Shown in pieces: positions 7,454 to 16,268 of a DNA stretch of 31,193 nt. Every line of letters starts with the position of its first letter. The first letter of the stretch is position 1. The DNA comes from CAIYHK01 sp964638795 (GTDB lineage: Bacteria > Actinomycetota > Acidimicrobiia > Acidimicrobiales > Ilumatobacteraceae): assembly GCA_964638795.1 (NCBI GenBank), contig CAZXAX010000017.1, positions 1 to 31,193 of the forward strand. Reading direction: 5' to 3'. The notes beneath the pieces are model-generated. The model worked only from the letters and a program-made list of their open reading frames with translations, was not told where the DNA came from and did no database searches. A program made the translations under genes and the position numbers.

Positions 7454-7732
7454 ATGGCGATGAATCTCCCCCAACCAGGAATCGACTCGGTACGCGAGCG
7501 CCGGCAGCAGATTGCAAAGTATGCACTGATTGCCAATCGGGTTGGATATCTTCTCTATGCGATTGCCATGGCGGTATTTGTCATGGCTTTTGCACTCGGC
7601 TTCACGCAGCCAATGGTTACCGTGATCACCGTGTGCATGGTTGTTGGTTCGATACTTCTCGCTCCATCAATTGTCCTAACGCATGCAGTTCGAGCGACTG
7701 AGAATGAAGAAAGTGGCAAAGGTTACCGATGA
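7454..7732 (+). CDS. Small two-helix membrane protein, unknown function
   Basis: This 92-residue protein has a charged N-terminal helix (SVRERRQQIAKYALIANRVGY) followed by two membrane segments (YAIAMAVFVMAFALGF and VITVCMVVGSILLAPSIVL) and a short polar tail. I do not recognise a family. It starts 12 bases after the sortase stop, and its stop overlaps the TetR start by four bases (ATGA), so it is probably co-translated with both neighbours. A second ATG six bases in (7460) is equally possible. A role as membrane partner of the sortase or as target of the regulator is only a guess from position. Confidence 0.75.
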   Translation: MAMNLPQPGIDSVRERRQQIAKYALIANRVGYLLYAIAMAVFVMAFALGFTQPMVTVITVCMVVGSILLAPSIVLTHAVRATENEESGKGYR

Positions 7733-8319
7733 GCACAACTGCCTCAAGATTGAGCGCTGATGCACGGCGCGAACAACTACTGGAAGTGGCAATTGATGCT
7801 TTCGCTAAGAGTGGCTATCACTCAACATCAATGAACGATGTTGCTGCGGCAGCGGGTGTAACAAAGCCCGTTCTCTATCAACACTTTGATTCAAAGCGCG
7901 CTCTGTACGTTGCATTGCTTGATGATGTCGGTGACCGCATCACTAACGCCGTACTCGAGGCCACAAAGAACACCGACTCCGGCAAAGAGACGACCCGACT
8001 CGGGTTCATTGCATACTTCACTTGGGTGGCCGAACATCCGCGTGAATTCCAGCTGTTGTTTGGAAGCAACGACCGCACAGACGTTGAGTTCACAGCGATG
8101 ACCCGCAAGCTCGAGTCTTCTCTCGCCGAAGCAATCGCGCCGTTAATTACTGCGGGAATCGACGCCCAACACCAGCGCACACTGGCACTTGGACTGATTG
8201 CGTTAGCCATCGGCGTGAGCCAGCATCTCCTTGCCGAAGGAAAGCGATTCAACCCCGAAACCATCGCCGAGCAGGTATTCCAGTTCGCGTGGGCTGGACT
8301 TCGCAGCGTGGGTCGCTGA
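7729..8319 (+). CDS. TetR/AcrR family transcriptional regulator
   Basis: The protein has 196 residues. The N-terminal helix-turn-helix is clear: RREQLLEVAIDAFAKSGYHSTSMNDVAAAAGVTKPVLYQHFDSKRALYVALL, about residues 12-63, with the YxHFxxK signature at the end of the recognition helix. The C-terminal two thirds is an all-helical ligand-binding domain of the usual length. TetR proteins repress or sometimes activate neighbouring genes and respond to a small molecule; the ligand cannot be told from sequence. The start overlaps the stop of the small membrane protein gene, so it is the third gene of the sortase transcript and may act on that transcript. It converges on lhr with only 12 bases between the stops. 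Confidence 0.93.
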   Translation: MSTTASRLSADARREQLLEVAIDAFAKSGYHSTSMNDVAAAAGVTKPVLYQHFDSKRALYVALLDDVGDRITNAVLEATKNTDSGKETTRLGFIAYFTWVAEHPREFQLLFGSNDRTDVEFTAMTRKLESSLAEAIAPLITAGIDAQHQRTLALGLIALAIGVSQHLLAEGKRFNPETIAEQVFQFAWAGLRSVGR

Positions 8320-8338
8320 ATTACTCAGCGATCAGCGA
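8313..8338. repeat. Seven-base inverted repeat across convergent stop codons, plus a direct copy
   Basis: TCGCTGA (8313-8319) and TCAGCGA (8325-8331) form a perfect seven-base stem with a five-base loop, and a second TCAGCGA follows immediately (8332-8338). The stem contains the tetR stop, and the second copy carries the lhr stop. It may be a weak convergent terminator hairpin, but there is no T-run on either strand. The bases may simply reflect coding constraints at the two gene ends. Confidence 0.3.
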
Positions 8339-11300
8339 AACACCCAGCCTTTGTAGCTTTCAACGAAGCCAGCAGCCGCTAATGCTTGGGTCAGTTCTGA
8401 AATCTCACTGACCGACACACCATTTGCTTTGCGGATTTCGGCTCCACGAAGCTCGCCATTTTTCACGGCTTCGGCGAGCGCAGTCGCCCAAGCTGCGTGA
8501 TCGGCGCTTGTGAACGTGCAGAGATTGTGCGAACGGAAATCAAACCACGCAAGCGGCTCCCCATCACGAAGAATCACTACGGCAGACACAACTCGCGCAG
8601 GACGACCCTCGGTGTGCGGCCAGTCAATGGCTGCGCCATATGGCTGGGCTGGATCGGTGGCCGCGAGCAAATTTGGTGCTGCGCGTTCTGAGTCATGTGC
8701 AAGCGAAACAAATGTGTCACGAGTTGACCGCAATTGGTCCACTGCACCAACAACTGCAAACTGTGCCGCACCAAGACCATTCACAAAATATCCGCGACGC
8801 ACTTGGCCTTTTTCTTCCATCAACCGCAAGATTGGATACACGCCAGAGAAGCCACCAAGAACACCTTCAGCGAGCACTGCTTCACGGGTGACCACACCAT
8901 GGCGCTCAAGCAACTGTGTGGCAACAGCGTGCATCACGGCCGTAGTTGCATTTTGAGTGGGCTCGCCGATCAACTCGCTCACAAGGCTCCAACGCCCGGC
9001 ACCTGCGGGCGGACCAACCCGAGCGAGTCGCGCAGGGCGTGCTTTAAGCACTCGGCCAGATGCGCGTCGCTGATTTGATGCACGGGGAGTTTTGCCACCA
9101 GCGAGGTATGCGCGTAACGCTGCAAACGAATCGTTGGTCACTTCACCCGCCCACACGAGATCCCAAAGCATTGCCAAGACCTCCGCATCGGAATGGCTGG
9201 GCAAGGCCGCCTTGATTGACCCCCAAAAACTTGCCCCACGCTGAGCAAGTAGCGCTCGAATGGCATTGTGGCCCTCACCATCAGGAGGACTAGGCAATTC
9301 ATAACCATGAACCAAGAGTGGAAGTTGATCGGCAAAATACATACGCACTCGCCCATCACTTGAACCAATCGCGCCAGCCCCTATCCACACGACCTCACCG
9401 TTGGTGCATAGTGAATCCAGATCAGACGCGCGGTATCCACGCACCCGGCGAGGAAGAACGAAGGTCTCAAGTGTTGAAGCGGTAATTGCAGCTCCCTGCA
9501 ACACGCCGACTGTTTCTACGAGTGCATCCATCCCAACTCTGGGTTGGCCAATTCCGTGCCAAGTAGCCAGAAATGCAGCAAGAACCGACTGCTCAACGGG
9601 CTCGACTTCGTGGCGCAATTTCGCCAGTGATCGCCGCCGCACCATACGCAGCACGTCGACATCGCACCACTCGCGTTCAACACCATCGGGTCGGAACTCA
9701 CCACGCACCACTCGTTCGGAAGATTCCAAAGCAAGTAACACCGATAACGCGCGATCTTCAGTTATGGCGAACCTGCGCGCGATGTCAGCGGCGTGGAATG
9801 GCGCATGAGTGCGCGCAAAGCGCGCGACGAGCTCCTCCAGTGGCCGTGCTATTGGGGTAGTGAAAACTTCAGGGAGCCCCAAAGGCAAAGCACAACCCAA
9901 CGCATCTCGATACCGAGCTGCATCTTCGGCCACGATGAACCGCGTTTCCCCAGACACAGCAACACTGATCACGCGTTTCGCGCTAAGCAGAGAACTCAGC
10001 CCATCTGCAACACCGCTTTCACTGCGCGCAGTGATCTCCTCGATGGTTAGATCACCAACGCGTCGTAACACGTCATGTAACTCATCGATATTGCGTGCGC
10101 GACGACCGTCGCTCAGGCACTGGGCATCGAGTTCAACTGCCTCAATTGCCTCGCTGTCAAGCAGTTCACGCAGCTCATCTGCGCCGAGGAGATCTGCCAA
10201 CAAATCGCGATCGAGAGCCAAGGCAGCCGCCCGACGCTCCGCCAATGGTGCGTCACCCTCGTACATGTACGCGGCAATCCAATTGAATAACAAACTCTGA
10301 GAAAACGGCGACGCCTTAGGCGTATCCACTTGCACAGCCCGGATGCGTCGTGCCTGCAATGAACCAAGCACATCTTTCAATGCAGGCACATCAAAAACGT
10401 CTTGGATGCATTCACGACTGGTCTCAAGCAGGATCGGAAACGATGGATATTTCGCCGCAACAGCGAGAAGGTCGGCTGCACGCTGACGCTGCTGCCACAA
10501 AGGGGTGCGCTGGTCGGGGCGACGGCGAGGTAACAGGAGTGAGCGCGCGGCGCACTCGCGAAAGCGCGCAGCAAAAAGCGAAGTGCGAGGAAGATTTGCA
10601 ACAACTAGCTCCTCAATCTCGAGTGGATCTAGGAGTAGATCGGTGATTTCGAGATTCTCAATCGCTTCTGGCAAACGCAGCACAATCCCGTCGTCACCCC
10701 ACATGGTTTCAACCTTGATGCCGTGACGCTCGCCCAGCATGTGCTCGATTGCCATTGCCCATGGCGCATGCACAGGGGTGCCAAATGGTGAGAGAAGGCA
10801 CACTCTCCAATCACCGATCTCATCACGGAATCGCTCGATGACAATCGTTCGATCATCAGGCACCACCCCGGTTGCTTCTGCTTGTTCAGTGAGGTACGAA
10901 AGCAGATTTTGTGCCGCCAACTCATCTAATGAGTGTTGGTCTTGCAGCAGTTTGATCGCTTCGGTGGGTTTGGTGTCACGCACGGTACGGATGAATTCAC
11001 CTACTGCGCGGCCAAGCTCAATGGGCCGCCCAGGCTGATCACCATGCCAAAACGGCATCCGACCCGGCACTCCTGGCGCGGGGCTCACGATTACCCGATC
11101 AAATGTGATGTCCTCAATGCGCCAGGTTGATGCTCCCAAGATGAAGGTCTCACCAGGGCGCGTTTCATAAACCATCTCTTCGTCAAGCTCACCGACGCGA
11201 GTGCCATCAATTAAAAACACGCCGAACAATCCGCGATCTGGGATCGTGCCACCGTTGGTGACTGCCAAGCGCTGCGCTCCTTCGCGGGCACGAATTTTTC

Positions 11301-12846
11301 CGTTCACACGATCCCACACAATGCGAGGCTTCAAACTCGCAAACTCATCGCTTGGATAACGCCCAGCGAGTAGATCCAAAAGATTATTCAATTGTTCGTC
11401 GGATATTTCGTGGAAGCCCGCACAGCGACGCACCATGAGTGCGAGTGCACTCACTTCCATCTCACCTGCAATGGAGAGGTGGGCAACAATTTGCTGTGCA
11501 AGAACGTCAAGGGAGTTGCGCAGGAAACGTGTGGTTTCGATTTCACCAGTGACCATGCGTTTGGCGACAACTGCAGCCTCAACTAGGTCGCCACGGTGTT
11601 TGGGAAACATGCGCCCACGGCTTGGCTCGCCAACCTGGTGTCCTGCGCGGCCAACTCGCTGCAGTCCACGGCTCACAGCACCGGGTGATTCAACCTGAAT
11701 AACGAGATCTACAGCGCCCATGTCAATGCCGAGTTCCAGGCTTGAAGTTGCAACAATCGCGCGCACTTCCCCGCGCTTCAATTGATCTTCAATGAGGACG
11801 CGTTGTTCACGCGCCAAAGAGCCATGGTGAGCACGCACCAGATCGCCTGCGGTTTCTTCGTGCACTTCGGTCTCAATGGCAAGTTCATTGATCTTTGCGG
11901 CAAGACGCTCTGATTGACGACGTGAATTGCAAAAAATGATCGTGCTCTTGTGCGCGAGGATTAACTCAAGAATGCGCGGGTAGATACTTGGCCAGATGCT
12001 TGTGCGCCGTGGCGCCAGCGCAACCGATGCCGGGCCACTGTGAAGCCCACCGAGTGTTGGCGGTTGGGGCCGACCCAGATCGCCCATGTCTTCAACTGGA
12101 ACAACAACCTGGAGATCGAGCGCCTTGCGCACACCCGCATCGACAATTGCGACCTCGCGGCGCACACCATCAGATGTGTAGCCGCCAAGAAAATGTGCGA
12201 TTTCCTCCAATGGTCTTTGCGTAGCCGATAAACCAATTCTCTGTGGTGGTGCTGTGCAGACTTCTTCAAGGCGCTCTAGCGACAACATGAGATGTGCTCC
12301 ACGCTTAGTTGCTGCCATTGCATGAATCTCATCAATAATGACGGTGTCAACATTTGCCAGAGTGGAGCGTGCTGCTGAAGTCAGCATCAAATAGAGGCTC
12401 TCTGGGGTGGTGATTAGTAGGTCGGGTGGGTTCCGAACCAAAGCTTGACGCTCTTTTGCACTGGTGTCACCTGTGCGCATCCCAACAATTGGAGTGTGGA
12501 ACACGTGTCCGAGTCTTTCTGCCGCGTGTGCGATTCCTGCCAACGGTGCACGCAGATTTTTTTCAACGTCAAATGCAAGAGCTCGCAATGGCGAGATGTA
12601 CAGAACGCGAGTACGTGCAGTTGCACTCGGTGGTGGCGTGCTCACTAACGAATCGATGCTCGATAAGAACGCTGCGAGCGTTTTGCCACTGCCAGTTGGG
12701 GCACAGATCAAAGTGTGTTTGTGATCCTTAATTGCATGCCAACCGCCACTTTGAGCATCAGTTGGCGACGAAAATGTAGAGGTAAACCACTGCGCAACGG
12801 CAGGTGAAAACCGATCCAACGGCGCTGGGACAGTGTCATCTGCCAT
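8332..12846 (-). CDS. lhr: Lhr-type large ATP-dependent helicase (1504 aa)
   Basis: This very long SF2 helicase has Walker A CAPTGSGKT (48-56), the DEIH box (172-175), motif III LSATQ (206-210), a helicase-C domain beginning STIIFCNSRRQSERLA (301-315) and motif VI QRVGRAGH (396-403). The order and the SLELGIDMGAVDLVIQ segment match the Lhr core. The C-terminal ~700 residues form the long Lhr extension, and total length (about 1500) is that of bacterial full-length Lhr. Lhr proteins are 3'-5' translocases that unwind DNA or RNA:DNA hybrids and are linked to DNA repair in mycobacteria. I chose the ATG at 12846 because it gives the usual short N-terminus; longer versions would run into the divergent DtxR gene. 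The gene appears to be transcribed alone. Confidence 0.95.
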   Translation of the reverse strand: MADDTVPAPLDRFSPAVAQWFTSTFSSPTDAQSGGWHAIKDHKHTLICAPTGSGKTLAAFLSSIDSLVSTPPPSATARTRVLYISPLRALAFDVEKNLRAPLAGIAHAAERLGHVFHTPIVGMRTGDTSAKERQALVRNPPDLLITTPESLYLMLTSAARSTLANVDTVIIDEIHAMAATKRGAHLMLSLERLEEVCTAPPQRIGLSATQRPLEEIAHFLGGYTSDGVRREVAIVDAGVRKALDLQVVVPVEDMGDLGRPQPPTLGGLHSGPASVALAPRRTSIWPSIYPRILELILAHKSTIIFCNSRRQSERLAAKINELAIETEVHEETAGDLVRAHHGSLAREQRVLIEDQLKRGEVRAIVATSSLELGIDMGAVDLVIQVESPGAVSRGLQRVGRAGHQVGEPSRGRMFPKHRGDLVEAAVVAKRMVTGEIETTRFLRNSLDVLAQQIVAHLSIAGEMEVSALALMVRRCAGFHEISDEQLNNLLDLLAGRYPSDEFASLKPRIVWDRVNGKIRAREGAQRLAVTNGGTIPDRGLFGVFLIDGTRVGELDEEMVYETRPGETFILGASTWRIEDITFDRVIVSPAPGVPGRMPFWHGDQPGRPIELGRAVGEFIRTVRDTKPTEAIKLLQDQHSLDELAAQNLLSYLTEQAEATGVVPDDRTIVIERFRDEIGDWRVCLLSPFGTPVHAPWAMAIEHMLGERHGIKVETMWGDDGIVLRLPEAIENLEITDLLLDPLEIEELVVANLPRTSLFAARFRECAARSLLLPRRRPDQRTPLWQQRQRAADLLAVAAKYPSFPILLETSRECIQDVFDVPALKDVLGSLQARRIRAVQVDTPKASPFSQSLLFNWIAAYMYEGDAPLAERRAAALALDRDLLADLLGADELRELLDSEAIEAVELDAQCLSDGRRARNIDELHDVLRRVGDLTIEEITARSESGVADGLSSLLSAKRVISVAVSGETRFIVAEDAARYRDALGCALPLGLPEVFTTPIARPLEELVARFARTHAPFHAADIARRFAITEDRALSVLLALESSERVVRGEFRPDGVEREWCDVDVLRMVRRRSLAKLRHEVEPVEQSVLAAFLATWHGIGQPRVGMDALVETVGVLQGAAITASTLETFVLPRRVRGYRASDLDSLCTNGEVVWIGAGAIGSSDGRVRMYFADQLPLLVHGYELPSPPDGEGHNAIRALLAQRGASFWGSIKAALPSHSDAEVLAMLWDLVWAGEVTNDSFAALRAYLAGGKTPRASNQRRASGRVLKARPARLARVGPPAGAGRWSLVSELIGEPTQNATTAVMHAVATQLLERHGVVTREAVLAEGVLGGFSGVYPILRLMEEKGQVRRGYFVNGLGAAQFAVVGAVDQLRSTRDTFVSLAHDSERAAPNLLAATDPAQPYGAAIDWPHTEGRPARVVSAVVILRDGEPLAWFDFRSHNLCTFTSADHAAWATALAEAVKNGELRGAEIRKANGVSVSEISELTQALAAAGFVESYKGWVFR

Positions 12847-12882
12847 GGGCGAAGGGTACACACCGGAAGTATCATCTAAGGC

Positions 12883-13545
12883 ATGCCGAACCCCGGTGAG
12901 CACCACCCAGCCTTCGAGGAATACTGCGAATGCATTTTTGAGCTCATGGAGGACGGTTTTGAGGTCATCCAAGCCCGGATTGTTGAACGTCTTCGAGTCT
13001 CAAGACCCTCGGTCTCAGAGATGATTCACCGCCTTGAGCGCGAGGGCTTGATCACGCTCGATGCCGGGCGAATTGATCTCACGGATTCAGGGCTTGCACT
13101 CGCCGAGAGAGTTGTGCGCAAACACCGGCTCGCGGAACGCTTCCTAACCGAGATTCTCGGGCTTTCGTTTGCCACGGCCCATCGCGAGGCTGGCCGTTGG
13201 GAGCATGTGATGAGCGACGAAGTGGAACAAGCAATGAACCGCGTTCTCGGTCACCCTTCGACCTGCCCGCACGGCAATCCAATCCCGGGCACCAAAGGAA
13301 ATGTTGGGGCGTTGGTCCGGCTCGGTGAGATTGCCGCTGGTGACACCTTCACCGTTAAACGAATTCCCGAAGAGTTGGAATTCACTCCTGGCATGTTGGA
13401 TTTTCTTGAGACAAATGGTTTGGTACCCGGATCTGCTGGCCGCGTCGTCGATGAGACCAACGATGGTGGCCGCGTAGTAACCGTGCAAGATCGAGATGTG
13501 ACCGTTGATCCTTACGCAGTCGCTCGAATTTTTGTCGAGGCGTAA
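12883..13545 (+). CDS. DtxR/IdeR family metal-dependent transcriptional regulator
   Basis: The protein has 220 residues: an N-terminal winged helix (about 10-70), a metal-binding and dimerisation domain (about 75-140) and a C-terminal SH3/FeoA-like domain. By alignment with diphtheria DtxR the ancillary site is intact: H81, E85 and H100 match H79, E83 and H98. In the primary site E107 and H108 match E105/H106, but the position of C102 is Gly104 and that of M10 is Glu13. The motif CPHGNPIPG follows. Such proteins repress iron or manganese uptake genes when metal is bound; which metal acts here cannot be said. Its start is 36 bases from the divergent lhr start. A lipoprotein gene follows four bases after its stop. 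Confidence 0.93.
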   Translation: MPNPGEHHPAFEEYCECIFELMEDGFEVIQARIVERLRVSRPSVSEMIHRLEREGLITLDAGRIDLTDSGLALAERVVRKHRLAERFLTEILGLSFATAHREAGRWEHVMSDEVEQAMNRVLGHPSTCPHGNPIPGTKGNVGALVRLGEIAAGDTFTVKRIPEELEFTPGMLDFLETNGLVPGSAGRVVDETNDGGRVVTVQDRDVTVDPYAVARIFVEA

Positions 13546-13549
13546 TCAA

Positions 13550-13963
13550 ATGAAAACACGTGTGATACAAAGTTGCCTGTTCACAGTTTCTATTGCTTTG
13601 ATTGCTGGCTGTTCAACCACCTACGACACCGGCGCCACATCCACAACCACGGTGTCAACCACTACCACCTTGCCTAAAGGAACCACCGAGGAATTGCTAG
13701 CCAACATTCTGAGTGCAGTTACCGGACTCGGTGATGCAATTGTCGACGATTCAGCTGACGCCAAAGAGAGACTTGCCTACATCAATGCAAACTGGAAAGT
13801 CGTTCAAGAAGATTTTGGCAACCTCACAACTGATGATGTTGATCCACTCTCGCGACTAATTGGTCTTGCCAATACTGCCGTCACGCGCAAGCGGCCCGCA
13901 GATGCCGACAAAGTGCAGAAGTTCTTGCCAGCAGTGATTGAATCACTGCTCGAAAAGCTCTGA
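13550..13963 (+). CDS. Small lipoprotein of unknown function
   Basis: The protein has 137 residues with a lipoprotein signal: basic start MKTRVIQ, a hydrophobic stretch and the lipobox LIAGC (cysteine 21). A Thr-rich linker (TTTVSTTTTLPKG) leads into a helical domain of about 90 residues ending in LLEKL. No enzymatic or binding motif is recognised. It follows the DtxR regulator by four bases, so the two are probably one transcript and the lipoprotein may be metal-regulated; this is inference. A longer start at 13505 would place 15 residues before the signal peptide and overlap dtxR, so the ATG at 13550 is preferred. Its stop lies one base from that of the converging helicase gene. Confidence 0.82.
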   Translation: MKTRVIQSCLFTVSIALIAGCSTTYDTGATSTTTVSTTTTLPKGTTEELLANILSAVTGLGDAIVDDSADAKERLAYINANWKVVQEDFGNLTTDDVDPLSRLIGLANTAVTRKRPADADKVQKFLPAVIESLLEKL

Positions 13964-13964
13964 T

Positions 13965-16076
13965 CTAGAGCATCGCCTCTGGCAGGGGCTTACTGTGCAC
14001 AATTGTTAGTCGTTGCGTGGCACGCGTAAGCGCAACATATAAGCCACGCAAACCCATTGCCCGATCGGCAACGATCGCTGCGGGCTCAACCACGACTACG
14101 CCATCAAGTTCCAGACCTTTGACAAGACTCACCGGGACCACATTGATGTCGTGTCCGATTCCGTGGAGTCCAGCGTGGCCGTGTGCGATTCCACTAGCCC
14201 GCAATGCTGAAGCGATCTCAGCCACCATCGAATCGGGGCAGACAATTGCAAGATTGCGACCCGGAACCTCTGCCTCCATAACCGCCGTCTGTTGCAAAAC
14301 TGCAGTCACGAGATCATCGCCTTCGCCAACAGTCACAATCGCAGGCGCTGCGTCACCTTCACGCACGGCAGTGGGTGCACGCAATCCAGGACTCGCCACG
14401 GCCATCACTTTGTCAGCAATAGCCATGATCTGACCGGGAATTCGGTACCCAACCGATAATCCAATCACGCGTGGCTCTTTCTTGTTGGGCAGATACGCAA
14501 GAACGTCTTCCCAATCGCGAGGAGCAAGTGGTCCCGTGGCCTGAGCTATGTCGCCCACGATGGTCATTGAACCATTAAGCGAACGCCGCGACGCCATTCG
14601 CAACTGCATCGGTGTGAGATCCTGCACTTCGTCAATCACTACGTGTCCGAAAGTACGAATCTCATCGGACTCATCTGATTTTCCATTTTTGCCGGGCTTT
14701 GGTCCAAGAATCTCCCGCGCTTCATCCAACAATGCAACATCCGCATTACTCCAGCGCGCCTCTTCAAGTGATGAAGCGCGTTCCCTAAACAAAGCCAGAT
14801 ATTCGTCTTCATGCAGAATTGGTGTAGCGGCCAGTCGTAAAAGCGCTTTTGAACCAAACAGGTCATGCAGCAACTGCGTAGGCGACAACACCGGCCACAT
14901 GCGCTCAAGTGCCATCCGCAGATCGGAGTGTCCGCGCAGTTGGTCCTTTACGTCATCAATCACATCTTCATCAGTCCGCCAAGTGGCAGCTAGTGCTGCA
15001 AACACTTCGTTCTCAACCCACCGCCGCGCGGCATTATGGGTGCGAAAACGGCGACGTGCCGCCTTAACGATTCGGGCTGTCTCCTCTTTGCGGAGACGAA
15101 TAAATCCAGTGCGGTAAGGAAAGACAAGATCTTCCTTCAGGGGGCGCTGGCGATCAATCATTGCTTTGTGGATAACCGCACACATGCGGTCACTGCCCTT
15201 CACGCGCTCTGCAATCAAAGAGTCAACTGCACCGAATTCTGCATCAGGGATCAAATCGGCCAGCACAACTTGTTCAACCCCAGATTCACCAAGTGACGGC
15301 AGCACTTGTTCGATATAGCGGAGGAAAACTCGGTTCGGGCCAATTACCAAAACACCTTGATCCTCGAGTGGAAAACGATGCGTGTAAAGCAGATACGCAG
15401 CACGATGCAATGCCACGACCGTCTTACCAGTGCCGGGTCCGCCTTGGACCACAAGAACGCCCGACTTCGAGGAACGAATGATCTCGTCCTGCTCGGACTG
15501 AATTGTGGCCACGATGTCACCGAGCTGTCCCGTGCGGCCGCGCTCAATTGATGCCAACAACGTGTTGTACCCGCGTAGACCTGTCTCGTTGGTCAGCACT
15601 AAGCCGTCATCGTGTCCAACCCCAAGATGCCCCTCGCCAAACAACTCATCTTCAATTCCAAAAAGCTTTCCGCCTTCAACGACAAAATGACGACGGCGTG
15701 CAAGACCCATCGCATTACGACCTGTGGCGCGGTAGAACGGCTCGGCAACTGGAGCTCGCCAGTCCACTACAACTGGTTCGCGATTTTCATCCGAGACCGC
15801 GAGTCGACCGATGTGAAAACTTTCTAGGTCATCGCCTTCTATACGGTCGATGCGCCCAAACACCAAAGCTGCATTTCCGAGATCAAGTTGACCCAGGCGA
15901 TTAATCAGCTGTTCATCAAACGCATCGCGCTCAAACCGATTCTGAAAAGTGCCGCCGGGCCCAGCTTCGGTTAGATCTCTCAGTTTCCAAGCGTCGTCCC
16001 TGCTGCGCTCGAGACAGGCGTACGCAAAGTCAATAAATGCCTGCTCGTCCACAAGGTCGGGATGCTGATTGCTCAT
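13965..16076 (-). CDS. HelD/HelR-type RNA polymerase recycling helicase
   Basis: This 703-residue SF1 (UvrD-like) ATPase has an N-terminal helical arm (LERSRDDAWKLRDL), an insert resembling the RNA-polymerase-binding region of actinobacterial HelD (GRIDRIEGDDLESFHIGRLAV, VVVDWRAPVAEPFYRATGRN), a Q-like motif QSEQ (193-196), Walker A GGPGTGKT (212-219) and Walker B DEVQD (482-486). The motif VKGLELDGVVVVEP and a C-terminal YVALTRATQRL complete the SF1 set. HelD proteins bind stalled or post-termination RNA polymerase, pry it open and release it; the HelR branch is linked to rifampicin tolerance. The ATG at 16076 is preceded by AAGGA. A UvrD/Rep repair helicase is less likely because of the WRAPVAxPFY region. 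It stands alone between convergent and divergent neighbours. Confidence 0.88.
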   Translation of the reverse strand: MSNQHPDLVDEQAFIDFAYACLERSRDDAWKLRDLTEAGPGGTFQNRFERDAFDEQLINRLGQLDLGNAALVFGRIDRIEGDDLESFHIGRLAVSDENREPVVVDWRAPVAEPFYRATGRNAMGLARRRHFVVEGGKLFGIEDELFGEGHLGVGHDDGLVLTNETGLRGYNTLLASIERGRTGQLGDIVATIQSEQDEIIRSSKSGVLVVQGGPGTGKTVVALHRAAYLLYTHRFPLEDQGVLVIGPNRVFLRYIEQVLPSLGESGVEQVVLADLIPDAEFGAVDSLIAERVKGSDRMCAVIHKAMIDRQRPLKEDLVFPYRTGFIRLRKEETARIVKAARRRFRTHNAARRWVENEVFAALAATWRTDEDVIDDVKDQLRGHSDLRMALERMWPVLSPTQLLHDLFGSKALLRLAATPILHEDEYLALFRERASSLEEARWSNADVALLDEAREILGPKPGKNGKSDESDEIRTFGHVVIDEVQDLTPMQLRMASRRSLNGSMTIVGDIAQATGPLAPRDWEDVLAYLPNKKEPRVIGLSVGYRIPGQIMAIADKVMAVASPGLRAPTAVREGDAAPAIVTVGEGDDLVTAVLQQTAVMEAEVPGRNLAIVCPDSMVAEIASALRASGIAHGHAGLHGIGHDINVVPVSLVKGLELDGVVVVEPAAIVADRAMGLRGLYVALTRATQRLTIVHSKPLPEAML

Positions 16077-16268
16077 CGGAATCCTTCAATAAGGGGATTT
16101 GAAATTCTACCGACTCAGGGGTCCGTCCCAGAAAGGCAGAGCCAAATTGCATCAATGTGTGTTGCAATATCTCGCATTTAGAGGCATCCTGACTCTTGAA
16201 TGCTGGGCGGATCAGCATTCTCCCTGTCGGTGGCGGCCGAGTCGGGATTAGTGCTTCACGGGGGTGTC
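16077..16268. promoter_or_regulatory. Divergent intergenic region between helD and a secreted-protein gene
   Basis: The 192-base region lies between two outward-facing genes, so it must hold both promoters. On the minus strand, TAGAAT (16104-16109) is a plausible -10 box for helD, 27 bases before its ATG, without a convincing -35. AAGGA just before the helD start serves as ribosome binding site. On the plus strand no convincing promoter was seen. No operator-like palindrome stands out. Confidence 0.4.

Noticed and set aside
14548..15117. A 189-codon plus-strand open frame opposite the HelD gene
   Set aside because: Ser/Arg-rich antisense shadow, no motif, entirely inside a recognised helicase.
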